A stretch of DNA of 64,000 nt. Source: Nocardia sp. NRRL S-836. Its GTDB lineage: Bacteria; Actinomycetota; Actinomycetes; Mycobacteriales; Pseudonocardiaceae. Shown here piece by piece: positions 53,501 to 63,526 of this stretch. The stretch's first letter is position 1. The number at the start of each line of letters is the position of its first letter. The position numbers and the translations under genes were made by a program. The stretch covers positions 62,001 through 126,000 of the forward strand of contig NZ_LGDY01000094.1 in the NCBI RefSeq assembly GCF_001279525.1, written 5' to 3'. The notes under the pieces were generated by a model that worked only from the letters and a program-made list of their open reading frames with translations, had not been told where the DNA came from and did no database searches.

Positions 53501-53727
53501 GGGACGACGTTTGGGGTTCATCGCCGCTTCGCGACGATCGCGATTGGGGCTTGACTTCGAGCCTCTAACGGGGCGATGAGTCGGCCTTCACAAGCCGGGC
53601 ATAAAGGAGCCCGGCCGATCCCTACCAGGATATCGCCCCGCCCTCAAAGTCAAGCCCCAATCGCAAGACCACGGGCTAGTCACCGCTACCAATCGAGGGA
53701 AGGTAGAAACGCCTCGCTTCGCTCGAC
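53476..53727 (+). repeat. Dispersed repeat module, copy A (inverted partner at 63.5 kb)
   Basis: About 250 bases recur, inverted, at 63527-63778. The 125-base core (53540-53664) starts with GCGATTGGGGCTTGACTT and ends with its exact 18-base reverse complement. Inside are nested inverted repeats CGGGGCGAT/ATCGCCCCG (53569-53577, 53632-53640) and GCCGGGC/GCCCGGC (53594-53600, 53609-53615) with an 8-base loop ATAAAGGA. The two cores differ at only five positions. It encodes no protein of recognisable type and resembles a MITE or a structured RNA element. Confidence 0.8.
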
Positions 53728-53869
53728 GGGTGTGGAAAGCCTGAGGTGAGGGAGATTCGTCTCGCTTCGCTCGATATCGCGGCACCTGCCGGGGATTGGT
53801 CCGATGCGGCTCGCCTCACGCGGTGGGCTCGCCGCGCGAAGCGGCTCCCCTGCAGATGCAGCTTGCTCG

Positions 53870-54060
53870 CCCGATGCGGCGCGCTGGCCAATGCGGCTCC
53901 CCCGGTAATGCAGCTCGCCCGCCCGATGCGGCGCGCTGGCCAATGCGGCTCCCCCGGTAATGCAGCCGCCCGATGCGGCGCGCTGGCCAATGCGGCTCCC
54001 CCGGTAATGCAGCTCGCCCGCCCGATGCAGCGCGCTGGCCAATGCGGGTCGCCTCACCCG
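53870..54060. repeat. Tandem repeat of about 52 bases, nearly four copies
   Basis: Units beginning CCCGATGCGGCGCGCTGGCC start at 53870, 53922, 53969 and 54021. Periods are 52, 47 and 52 bases, so a 5-base deletion breaks any reading frame. Each unit continues with CAATGCGGCTCCCCCGGTAA and TGCAGCTCG. Flanking single-unit fragments (AATGCGGCTC, GATGCGGCTC) extend the array on both sides. No coding function is supported. Confidence 0.75.
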
Positions 54061-54447
54061 ATGCGGCTCGCCCCCGCTCGATGCGCACAGCCCCGCCCGC
54101 CGCTCCGCCGAAAACTGTCGGACCCCGCGAGTACGTTGGGTCGCGGGGGAGCCAATTCCACGGGGGACCCCTGCGCGAGCCTGCCGGTGAAGCGGAGACG
54201 GGTGCGCGAACCGGCGCAGCCACACCACCTCCATCACGACCCAGGCGATCCAAGCGGCTGGAACGCCCCGAGCGACCGGGACCAGCAAGCCACCACGACC
54301 GGAACCAGCACTCCCTCAGCCACGCGAGCTATCGCCCCGGCCCATCCCCGCGCGCGCCCACCGGCCGAGCAAACGGGCAGGGCTCGGTTCGGTGGCGGAT
54401 GAGTGAACTTCCGTGACGCACAGTGCCGCCGAGGCGACCATGGGCAC

Positions 54448-56328
54448 ATGGAGTACGACCGCTACTGCGACCTGACGATGCGTGGGGGCACGACCAGCGG
54501 TGTCGTGTACCCGTTGGCGGTCGCGTCGTTGGCGCGCCACTACCGGTTCCGGCAGGTCGGGGGTGCGTCTGCGGGGGCCATTGCCGCGGCGTTCGCGGCT
54601 GCGGCGGAGCGGGGGCGCGACGGAGGTGGGTTCGAGAAGCTCGCCGGGTTGATCGACTGGTTCACAGGTGGGAGCGGGGCGGACCGGTGGCGGTTGGCGC
54701 AGCTGTTCCAGCCGAACGAGAAGACGCGGGCGTTGTACCGGATTGTCGTTGCGACCATGCAGAAGCGGGAGACGACCGGGCGCAGTGCGGTGTCGTGCCT
54801 GTTCTTCGCGTTGCTCGGGGCGGTCGGGTGGCGGGCCAAGGCGGTGCTCGGGCTGATGGCGTTGCTGTGGCTCGGTGGGCCGGTGTTGTGGTCCGCGGGG
54901 CTGGCGCCTGCGGAGTACCTGCCGTGGGTGGCGGCGGTGGTCGTCGTGCTGGCGGTGGCCTGTCTGCCGTTGGTGTTGTGGCCGTTGCGGAGCACTTTGC
55001 CCTGGCAGGGTTGGGTGTTCGTCGCGGTGCCGTTGGTGCTGGGGTTGGTGTTCTCACGGCATTACGCGACTGCGGCGGTTGTGTTGTCGGTGTGGCTGGT
55101 GCTGACGTTGGCGATGGTCAGTGCGTTGATCGCCACGTACGCGTATGCCATGCAGCGGTACATGAAGAACAACGCGCGCGGCATCCACTTCGGACTTGTG
55201 CCGGGAACGGGTGACTTCACGCCGTCGTGGCTCGATCGGCTGGCGGGGGTGCCCAGGTCGACCGGGGTGCCGCCGCTCACGGACTGGCTGGCGGATCGGC
55301 TGGACGACATCGCGGGGACCGATCACGCGCTGACGTTCGGGGATCTGGGTGATGTCAACCTCGTGCTGATGACCACCGATCTGTCCGAGGGACGGCCTTA
55401 CCGGTTGCCGTCGGCGGTGGGGTGGCAGTACTGCGAGGAGTGCCTCGGTTACGTGGTTCCGCGGCGGGTCGTCGAGCAGATGAACGGTGCGCCGGCTGAG
55501 GGCAGGTGTCCGTTGCACGAGCACATGCCGCTCAGGGAGCTTCCGTCGCGGGAACGGCTTCCGGTCGTGCTCGCGGTGCGGATGAGCCTGTCGTTCCCCG
55601 GGCTGATCGCCGCGGTGCCGTTGTGCCGGGGCGGGAAGGTGCACTGGTTCTCCGACGGCGGGATCACCAGCAACTTCCCGATCCACTTCTTCGACGCGCT
55701 GCTCCCCCGCTGGCCCACGTTCGGGCTGAGCCTGCAGTCGTACCCGAACGGCGACAGGGCCGAGGTGTGGCTGCCCGAGCAGGACGCGTCGGCCGCGGGG
55801 GCGCCGTACTCGCAGCTCACGTCGATGCCGCGGTTCCTGATGTCCATCCTGGACACCTTCCTCGGCTGGCGGGACACGATGCAGTCGGCGATGCCGGGTT
55901 ACCGGGGGCGCATCGCGCACGTCCGGCAGGCCGAGGACGAGGGTGGCACGAACCTGTTCATGCCACCCGACACCATCAGGAGGCTCGCGCAGCGCGGGCA
56001 GAAGGCCGGTGATCTGCTGCGGGAGCGGTTCACGCAGCAGCAGAACACCGACCGCTACCGCTGGATCCGGCTGCGCATGGCGTTGCGCGAGTACCAGGAG
56101 CTGGGGGTGCAGGCCGAGGAACGCGAGGAGCTCTACGCCGGGCTGCTCGACCGGTTCGAGATCCCCGAGGCGCTGCACGAGTGGTTCCGCACGCCGCCGG
56201 TGGACGGGGACCCGTACCGGGAGGACATCATGGTCGCGCTGGACCACGTCGGCCGGCTCGCCGGGGACGGGCCGTTCGACGGGGTGCCGCCGGTGGATCC
56301 GGATTTGCGGCTGACACCACCGGAGTGA
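54448..56328 (+). CDS. Patatin-like phospholipase with internal transmembrane insert
   Basis: A 626-residue patatin. The oxyanion loop LTMRGGTTSGVVYPLAV opens the protein, and the nucleophile is in GGASAGA (Ser about residue 41). The catalytic Asp is far downstream in FSDGGITSNFP (about residue 405). Between them, about residues 120-235, lie four to five hydrophobic helices (ALLWLGGPVLWSAGL, LPLVLWPLR, TLAMVSALIATYAYA), anchoring it in the membrane. A CEECLGY...RCPLHEH segment (about residues 332-360) could bind metal. ATG at 54448 matches the patatin N-terminus. Probably a membrane-bound lipid acyl hydrolase; no partner of a known defence system is adjacent. Confidence 0.85.
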   Translation: MEYDRYCDLTMRGGTTSGVVYPLAVASLARHYRFRQVGGASAGAIAAAFAAAAERGRDGGGFEKLAGLIDWFTGGSGADRWRLAQLFQPNEKTRALYRIVVATMQKRETTGRSAVSCLFFALLGAVGWRAKAVLGLMALLWLGGPVLWSAGLAPAEYLPWVAAVVVVLAVACLPLVLWPLRSTLPWQGWVFVAVPLVLGLVFSRHYATAAVVLSVWLVLTLAMVSALIATYAYAMQRYMKNNARGIHFGLVPGTGDFTPSWLDRLAGVPRSTGVPPLTDWLADRLDDIAGTDHALTFGDLGDVNLVLMTTDLSEGRPYRLPSAVGWQYCEECLGYVVPRRVVEQMNGAPAEGRCPLHEHMPLRELPSRERLPVVLAVRMSLSFPGLIAAVPLCRGGKVHWFSDGGITSNFPIHFFDALLPRWPTFGLSLQSYPNGDRAEVWLPEQDASAAGAPYSQLTSMPRFLMSILDTFLGWRDTMQSAMPGYRGRIAHVRQAEDEGGTNLFMPPDTIRRLAQRGQKAGDLLRERFTQQQNTDRYRWIRLRMALREYQELGVQAEEREELYAGLLDRFEIPEALHEWFRTPPVDGDPYREDIMVALDHVGRLAGDGPFDGVPPVDPDLRLTPPE

Positions 56329-56340
56329 ACGCGCTAACCT
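56311..56340 (+). promoter_or_regulatory. Candidate promoter for leader peptide and srmL
   Basis: CTGACA (56311-56316) and TAACCT (56335-56340) are 18 bases apart, inside the 3' end of the patatin gene and just after it. The -10 box ends 7 bases before the ATG at 56348, the geometry of a leaderless actinobacterial transcript. Confidence 0.6.
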
Positions 56341-56347
56341 CGGGCAC

Positions 56348-56398
56348 ATGACGCGCCGATTTAGCCACCCCCGACCTGCGGCGGTGGCGCGCGCCTGA
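56348..56398 (+). CDS. Leader peptide of the PheS-like ligase gene
   Basis: A 16-codon ORF, MTRRFSHPRPAAVARA, starts 7 bases after a -10 box, so its mRNA would be leaderless, and ends 60 bases before the srmL ATG. It contains rare-looking runs (Arg-Arg-Phe; His-Pro-Arg-Pro; Ala/Arg end) that could stall ribosomes when an aminoacyl-tRNA is scarce. It immediately precedes a long hairpin, the classic order of an attenuator. No homologue is known to me. Confidence 0.6.
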   Translation: MTRRFSHPRPAAVARA

Positions 56399-56403
56399 AC
56401 ACC

Positions 56404-56453
56404 TTCCCGTCGGTCGGGGGACCTCGAACCACACCCCACGACCCGAACGGGAA
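56404..56453 (+). promoter_or_regulatory. Attenuator-like hairpin ahead of srmL
   Basis: TTCCCGT (56404-56410) pairs with ACGGGAA (56447-56453), GGTCG (56412-56416) with CGACC (56439-56443), and GGGG (56417-56420) with CCCC (56434-56437), leaving a 13-base loop. The 3' arm ends 5 bases before the ATG at 56459 and contains the only possible ribosome site (GGGAA), so the stem would hide it. Confidence 0.65.
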
Positions 56454-56458
56454 ACCCC

Positions 56459-57487
56459 ATGTACCGCACCGATGAACTCGTGCGCGCCCTGAACGTCCGC
56501 GATCTCACCGATCCCGCGCAGGGCCCGCACGCGATGCAGCTGCTGATCGCCGACCTCAAGGCCGCACTGCCGGACACAGAAGAAGTGCGCCACCATCCGC
56601 TCGTACCGGTGGAACACAACTACGAGCACCTCGGTTATCCGGCAGACGCCGTCACCAGGGATGCCCGCTACACCAGGTACGTCAGCGAGACGTGCATGTT
56701 GCGCAGCCACACCACGGCGATGATCCCGTCGGCGCTCAAACACGCACAACCCGACGTCACGCTCCTGTGCCCCGGCTTGGTCTATCGCCGTGACACGGTC
56801 GATCGGTTGCACACGGGCACACCGCACCAGCTCGAAGTCTGGCGCATCACGCGGGATGCGGAGCGGCTCGAAGACCTGATCCACACGGTCGTGAGCACGG
56901 TTCTGCCGGGTAAGCGTTACCGCACAACGGAAGCGCAGCACCCGTACACCACGGACGGGCGGCAGGTCGACGTGTGGCACGACGGTCAGTGGGTGGAGAT
57001 CGGCGAGTGCGGGTACGCGGCGCGGCACGTCCTCAAGGACCACCCGCACGGCCTGGCCATGGGGCTGGGCCTGGACCGGCTGGTGATGCTGCGCAAGGGC
57101 GTCCCGGACATCCGCCTGCTGCGCACCGAGGACCCGCGCATCGCGAGCCAGCTGCAGGACCTGACGCCGTACCGCCCGATCTCCCGGCACCCGGCCGCGA
57201 CCAGGGACATCTCCATCGTGGCCGACGAGAACGCCGACGCCGAGACGCTGGGCGACCGGATCCGCGCGCTGGACCCGCGGGACCTGGTCGAGGAGATCGC
57301 GATCCTCAGCGAGACGCCCGCGCACGAGCTGCCCGAGCACGTGCGGGAACGGCTCGGCGCGGGACCGGGGCAGAAGAACGTGCTCATCCGCGTGACGATG
57401 AGGGCGCCGGAACGCACCCTCACCGACCGCGAGACGAACGAGCTGAGGGACCGGCTGCTTCAGGGCTTGCGGGCGACGGCGCCGTAG
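56459..57487 (+). CDS. srmL: PheS-related stand-alone ligase with FDX-ACB domain
   Basis: A 342-residue class II synthetase-like protein. Residues about 60-235 are the PheRS alpha catalytic core: motif 2 PGLVYRRDTVDRLHTGTPHQ, and motif 3 HGLAMGLGLDRLVMLRKGVP followed by DIRLL. Residues about 245-342 are an FDX-ACB (PheT B8-like) domain starting YRPISRHPAATRDISIV. This catalytic-plus-FDX-ACB plan is that of monomeric mitochondrial PheRS; the N-terminal coiled coil of bacterial PheS is absent. The segment after motif 2 (HTGTPHQLEVW) differs from PheRS DATHSPEFHQVEG, so the substrate may not be Phe. I believe annotators call the family 'PheS-related mystery ligase SrmL'. Function is unknown. Confidence 0.82.
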   Translation: MYRTDELVRALNVRDLTDPAQGPHAMQLLIADLKAALPDTEEVRHHPLVPVEHNYEHLGYPADAVTRDARYTRYVSETCMLRSHTTAMIPSALKHAQPDVTLLCPGLVYRRDTVDRLHTGTPHQLEVWRITRDAERLEDLIHTVVSTVLPGKRYRTTEAQHPYTTDGRQVDVWHDGQWVEIGECGYAARHVLKDHPHGLAMGLGLDRLVMLRKGVPDIRLLRTEDPRIASQLQDLTPYRPISRHPAATRDISIVADENADAETLGDRIRALDPRDLVEEIAILSETPAHELPEHVRERLGAGPGQKNVLIRVTMRAPERTLTDRETNELRDRLLQGLRATAP

Positions 57488-58335
57488 ATGCTGATGCGGT
57501 CCTCGTAGGAGTCCGGGCGCCACTCGTTGACGGGGACGACGCCCGGCTCCAGCACCTCCATGCCGTCGAAGAAGCGGACGACGTCGGCGTGCGTGCGGAC
57601 GCTGATGGCGTTGTCGGTGTTCCGGTAGACGGCCATGACCTGGGCCGCTTCGGTCTTCTCCTGCGGCGTGAGGCCGTCGTGTGTGGCGTGCGTGATCGCC
57701 AGGTAGGAGCCGGAGGGGAACGCCGCCATGTACTCGGCGGCGGCGCCGTACGGGTCGTCCGAGTCGGGGACGAAGTGCAGGGCCGCGATGATCAGCACGG
57801 CGACCGGGCGGTCGAAGTCGAGGACGTCGCGGGCACTCCTGAGCACCTTGGCGGGCATGCGCAGGTCGGCCTGCAGTGCCGTCGCGTTGGGGTTGTCGGC
57901 GAGCAGGGCGTTGGCGTGGGCGACGGCGACCGGCTCGAAGTCGACGTAGACCACGCGCGCGGACGGGTTGTCCTGCTGGGCGATCTCGTGCACGTTGCCG
58001 ACGGTCGGGATGCCGGAGCCCAGGTCGATGAACTGGTCGACGCCCAGCGCGACCAGGTGGCGCACGACCCTGCGCAGGAACGAACGGTTGGCCCCCGCGC
58101 TCTGGGCGATGCCCGGGAAGATCTGCTCCACCTGCTTGGCTGCGGCGCGGTCGGCTTCGAAGTTGTGCGAGCCGCCCAGGTAGTAGTCGTACATCCGCGC
58201 CACGCTCGGACGGGTGACGTCGACGGTGGAGGGCACCCACTTCAGCTCTTCCATCACCCGCGCATCCTCGCTCCCCGCCACACGGGTGTCCACCGCCACG
58301 CGTGCGAACGGCGGTCGTGTCGCCCGCTCGCTCAC
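57460..58335 (-). CDS. SAM-dependent methyltransferase (DUF574/SAH-type family)
   Basis: A 291-residue protein of the actinobacterial DUF574 methyltransferase family. It carries the family box ARMYDYYLGGSHNFEADRAA, the SAM loop FIDLGSGIPTVGNVHEIAQQ and VVYVDFEPVAVAHANALLAD, and ends near DRISIYGAVARKP. These proteins are very numerous in actinomycetes and none has a firmly known substrate. GTG at 58335; the first 30 residues are variable. It ends 28 bases inside the convergent srmL gene, and its start lies 40 bases from the lon HAIR element, so HspR might influence both. Confidence 0.9.
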   Translation of the reverse strand: MSERATRPPFARVAVDTRVAGSEDARVMEELKWVPSTVDVTRPSVARMYDYYLGGSHNFEADRAAAKQVEQIFPGIAQSAGANRSFLRRVVRHLVALGVDQFIDLGSGIPTVGNVHEIAQQDNPSARVVYVDFEPVAVAHANALLADNPNATALQADLRMPAKVLRSARDVLDFDRPVAVLIIAALHFVPDSDDPYGAAAEYMAAFPSGSYLAITHATHDGLTPQEKTEAAQVMAVYRNTDNAISVRTHADVVRFFDGMEVLEPGVVPVNEWRPDSYEDRISIYGAVARKP

Positions 58336-58373
58336 AGCGAACGGGCCGGGGGAACACCACCGGGCTGAGGTTG

Positions 58374-58394
58374 GTTGAGCGGTACAGACTCAAC
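58374..58394. promoter_or_regulatory. HAIR element (HspR operator) upstream of lon
   Basis: GTTGAGC-N7-ACTCAAC matches the HspR-associated inverted repeat CTTGAGT-N7-ACTCAAG at 12 of 14 arm positions by eye, with exactly 7 bases between. It lies 4 bases before the GGAGG ribosome site of lon. HspR control of lon is established in Streptomyces, which supports the reading. Confidence 0.75.
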
Positions 58395-58411
58395 TTTGGA
58401 GGGTGATGTTG

Positions 58412-60763
<2,352 letters not shown>

Positions 60764-60779
60764 CGGCTTCCGATGGACC

Positions 60780-60824
60780 CCTCGTGGGGGCAGCAGCGGC
60801 GACTGTTGCCCCCACGAGGCTTTT
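60780..60824 (+). terminator. Intrinsic terminator after lon
   Basis: A perfect 13-bp stem, CCTCGTGGGGGCA (60780-60792) and TGCCCCCACGAGG (60807-60819), is followed by CTTTT. Confidence 0.9.
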
Positions 60825-61291
60825 CACTGACCGATGTCGATGACGAGCCGGTCCGGGCTCGTCAGCGTGAACACCCGGTGCCACGACGCGGTGTTGCCGT
60901 ATCCGACGGCAACCCCCAGCGTGGCTTCGAAATCGCACGTGAGAGCGACTCCGCGGACGTTCGCGAGGCCGGGCGTCGGGAAGTTGCGCGACCCGGTGTA
61001 GGTCGGGTTCCCGGCGTCGTCGTGGGCGGCGGCGCCGACCAGGACGACCTCGAGGACCTCGTTGCCCGGCACCGGGACGGGCATCCCGGACGCGCAACCG
61101 GAGACCTCGGTGACCTCCCGGACGCGGTGTTCGGCCGGCAGGCCGGACAGGTCCAGCACCACCCGGTCGAACCCGGCGTTGCGGCCGGTTCTGATGTTCG
61201 ACAGCGTGGGCGTGCTCTGTGCTGACGCGACCGGGACGACCGTCAGGACCGCGAGCACCGCCAGCACGACGGCGGCAAGGCGCTTGTTCAT
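60824..61291 (-). CDS. Secreted AMIN-like domain protein
   Basis: A 155-residue exported protein. Signal peptide MNKRLAAVVLAVLAVLTVVP with a VASAQS cleavage site. The mature part has the AMIN-like actinobacterial core: [40 protein letters not shown] and LTSPDRLVIDIGQ. Two Cys (SGCASG and ALTCDF) may form a disulphide. AMIN domains bind peptidoglycan in other bacteria. A tandem paralogue lies immediately upstream at 61356. The stop abuts the lon terminator. Confidence 0.85.
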   Translation of the reverse strand: MNKRLAAVVLAVLAVLTVVPVASAQSTPTLSNIRTGRNAGFDRVVLDLSGLPAEHRVREVTEVSGCASGMPVPVPGNEVLEVVLVGAAAHDDAGNPTYTGSRNFPTPGLANVRGVALTCDFEATLGVAVGYGNTASWHRVFTLTSPDRLVIDIGQ

Positions 61292-61355
61292 CGTTGGCCC
61301 CCTTTCCAGGGCGACTCAGATGCCTACAAGACGCGTGACGCGGGCCACAGTTGCG

Positions 61356-61802
61356 TCAGTGGTCGATGTCGACCACATACCGCAGCGGGCTGGTCAGGAA
61401 GTACGCCCGGTAGCTCGGGTTCGCCCTGCCCACACCGATCGCGATCGACAGGTCGGCCTCGAAGTCGCACGTGAACACGACGCTCTTCACGTTCGTCAGG
61501 TCGGGCGTCGTGAAGTTGCGCGACCCGGTGTACCCGTGGGCGTCGGCCGGTGTCAGGCGCACTTCGAGGAACGCCGCTCCGGGCGCCGTGATGGGCTTGC
61601 CCGACCCGCAGTTCTCCGGCTGCGCGATGGCGGAGACGCTGTCCTGCGGCTGCCCGCCGGTGAGGTCGAGCACCACCCGGTCGAACGTCGCGTGCCTGCC
61701 GGTCCGGACGTTGGTGAGCTCCGCGTACTCGGCCGCGGAGGCCACCGGAACGATGCTCAACGCCATCCCCACGGCGATGAGCGCTGCTGCGAAACGCTTC
61801 AT
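61356..61802 (-). CDS. Secreted AMIN-like domain protein (tandem paralogue)
   Basis: A 148-residue paralogue of the neighbouring gene. Signal peptide [20 protein letters not shown], then [40 protein letters not shown] and [13 protein letters not shown]. The cysteine pair is conserved (ENCGSG, FTCDF). It lies 20 bases after the polysaccharide deacetylase gene on the same strand, suggesting one envelope-related transcript of three genes. Confidence 0.85.
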   Translation of the reverse strand: MKRFAAALIAVGMALSIVPVASAAEYAELTNVRTGRHATFDRVVLDLTGGQPQDSVSAIAQPENCGSGKPITAPGAAFLEVRLTPADAHGYTGSRNFTTPDLTNVKSVVFTCDFEADLSIAIGVGRANPSYRAYFLTSPLRYVVDIDH

Positions 61803-61821
61803 TGCTCCCCCTCTTCTCCAA

Positions 61822-62586
61822 CTACCCCAGGAAGTCCTCCAGGGGCACAGGCGTGAGGCCGTTCTCCTTGGCCTTGTTCAGAAACGCGGTGAAGTCCTCG
61901 ACGAACGTGGTCCGGAAGTGCATGAGCACGACGTCCCCCGGCTTGAGCCGGTCACCCACCTGGAACTGCACCCGGCCGTCGTTGACCGCGGCCGTCCAGT
62001 TGACCAGCGCCTTGAACCCGCAGCTGGCGGCGGCCTTGCGGGTGTTCGCGTCGTAGTTGCCGAACGGCGGGCGGAACAGCGTCGGGCGCTTGCCGTAGTC
62101 GCCGGCGAGGAAGTCCGCGTTGCCGCAGATCTCCTGGCGCTGGAGCTCGTAGCCCTTGCCCTGCAGGTTCGGGTGGTTCGTGGTGTGGCTCTGCACCGTG
62201 ACGGGCAGGTTCTTGAAGTAGTCCTTGTGGCCCTCGGCGTACTTGGTGTTGAGGAACACCGACGGCCACACGCCCGCTTCCACCATCAGCTCGCGCGCCT
62301 TCGGGTGCTGCACCGCGCCGTCGTCGATCGTGATGAACACATACGGCTTATCGGTTTGGATGCGCGTGACAACGGGCACCATGCCGTCGTGGATCGCGGG
62401 CGCGTGCGCCTGCACCGTGCCGTACGTGTACGGCGGCTCGAACATCCGCTTCGGCTGCTCGGCCGTGGTGGTCGTCGGCGCCGTCGTGAGCACCGGCCCA
62501 CTCGGCTGAGCATCGGGCGGCTGACCACACGCCACGAGCACGCCAACCAGCACGAATGCGGCACAAAGCCGCAACTTGGACATCAT
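61822..62586 (-). CDS. Polysaccharide deacetylase (NodB fold) lipoprotein
   Basis: A 254-residue predicted lipoprotein with lipobox [10 protein letters not shown] (Cys about residue 20) and a Thr/Pro linker. The NodB-type carbohydrate esterase shows FITIDDG (catalytic Asp pair), the metal His pair in [15 protein letters not shown], and the late motif [10 protein letters not shown]. The likely substrate is peptidoglycan or another cell-surface polysaccharide. ATG at 62586 follows GGAGGGGGAAC. It is the first gene of a possible operon with the two AMIN-like proteins. Confidence 0.9.
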   Translation of the reverse strand: MMSKLRLCAAFVLVGVLVACGQPPDAQPSGPVLTTAPTTTTAEQPKRMFEPPYTYGTVQAHAPAIHDGMVPVVTRIQTDKPYVFITIDDGAVQHPKARELMVEAGVWPSVFLNTKYAEGHKDYFKNLPVTVQSHTTNHPNLQGKGYELQRQEICGNADFLAGDYGKRPTLFRPPFGNYDANTRKAAASCGFKALVNWTAAVNDGRVQFQVGDRLKPGDVVLMHFRTTFVEDFTAFLNKAKENGLTPVPLEDFLG

Positions 62587-62673
62587 GTTCCCCCTCCACG
62601 CGGAAGACGCCGCGCAGGCCCTCATGGTTGCACGGGGATAGGGTCGAGCGGATCACAAAAAGGAGGAGTTCTG

Positions 62674-63201
62674 ATGAGCCTCGAGCGTCCAGTCGCTCCC
62701 GACCCCTACACCCTGCTCCCCGCGGTCGGCACGTTCTCCGTCACGTCCACGGACGTCCGCGACGGCGAACAGCTCCCCGACGCCCAGGTCTTCGAGGGCG
62801 GCAACACCTCACCGCAACTCTCCTGGTCCGGCTTCCCGGAAGAGACCCGCAGCTTCGTCGTCACCTGCTTCGACCCCGACGCCCCCACCCCCTCGGGCTT
62901 CTGGCACTGGGTGGCCGTGAACCTCCCGGCCGCCACGACCTCCCTGGACACCGGCGCCGGCGCCTCGGACGACACCCTCCCCGGCAGCGCCTTCCACGTC
63001 CGCTCCGACTACGGCACCCGCGCGTTCGGCGGCGCCGCCCCGCCCAAGGGCGACCACCCGCACCGCTACTTCTTCGTGGTGCACGCGGTCGACGTGGACG
63101 CCCTCGACGTGGACTCCGACGCCTCCCCTGCCGTGGTGAGCTTCAACCTGGCGTTCCACACCTTGGCCCGCGCGATCATCACGCCGACCTACCAGCACTG
63201 A
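62674..63201 (+). CDS. YbhB/YbcL (PEBP/RKIP-like) family protein
   Basis: A 175-residue phosphatidylethanolamine-binding-fold protein. Conserved ligand-site segments are [34 protein letters not shown] and [23 protein letters not shown] at 62674 has AGGAGGAG 6-8 bases upstream. It has no signal peptide and should be cytosolic. The role in bacteria is poorly known. Divergent from the deacetylase gene. Confidence 0.92.
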   Translation: MSLERPVAPDPYTLLPAVGTFSVTSTDVRDGEQLPDAQVFEGGNTSPQLSWSGFPEETRSFVVTCFDPDAPTPSGFWHWVAVNLPAATTSLDTGAGASDDTLPGSAFHVRSDYGTRAFGGAAPPKGDHPHRYFFVVHAVDVDALDVDSDASPAVVSFNLAFHTLARAIITPTYQH

Positions 63202-63526
63202 CCGCCACTGGTCCTCCACCTGCCCGGTTGCCCGTTCTTGGGCGCCGGGCAGGTTCGTGACTGGGGTGGAGCGGCTCGGTCAGGCCCACGGACCCGCGCT
63301 GGGCATGCCGGACGGCGCGTTGGCGGTGTGGAGCAGGCCGGTCAAGCGCGCGCACCCGCCTGGAGCACGCAAAACTGTTCGGCCGGGGGTGGAGCAGCAC
63401 GGCGGAGCGTTGCGCCGCGCACGTCACACGTCGCCCCCCGAGGCAATGCCGAAGGCGAGCCACCTTCCTATCCGGGCGAGGCCGCAGGCCAGCCGAAAGG
63501 AACCGTTGCCAGGACGGGCAAGCCTT

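Noticed and set aside
53588-53785. Small ORF inside module A (also readable in copy B) encoding WGLTLRAGRYPGRDRPGS-like protein
   Set aside because: The shared reading frame follows from nucleotide identity of the repeat; there is no ribosome site, and the sequence is dominated by inverted repeats.
53870-54060. CRISPR array
   Set aside because: Units are contiguous 47-52-base tandem repeats without unique spacers, and no cas genes are near.
54448-58335. CBASS- or Thoeris-like defence locus built on the patatin
   Set aside because: No cyclase, TIR, HORMA or sensor gene is adjacent; only the patatin fold fits.
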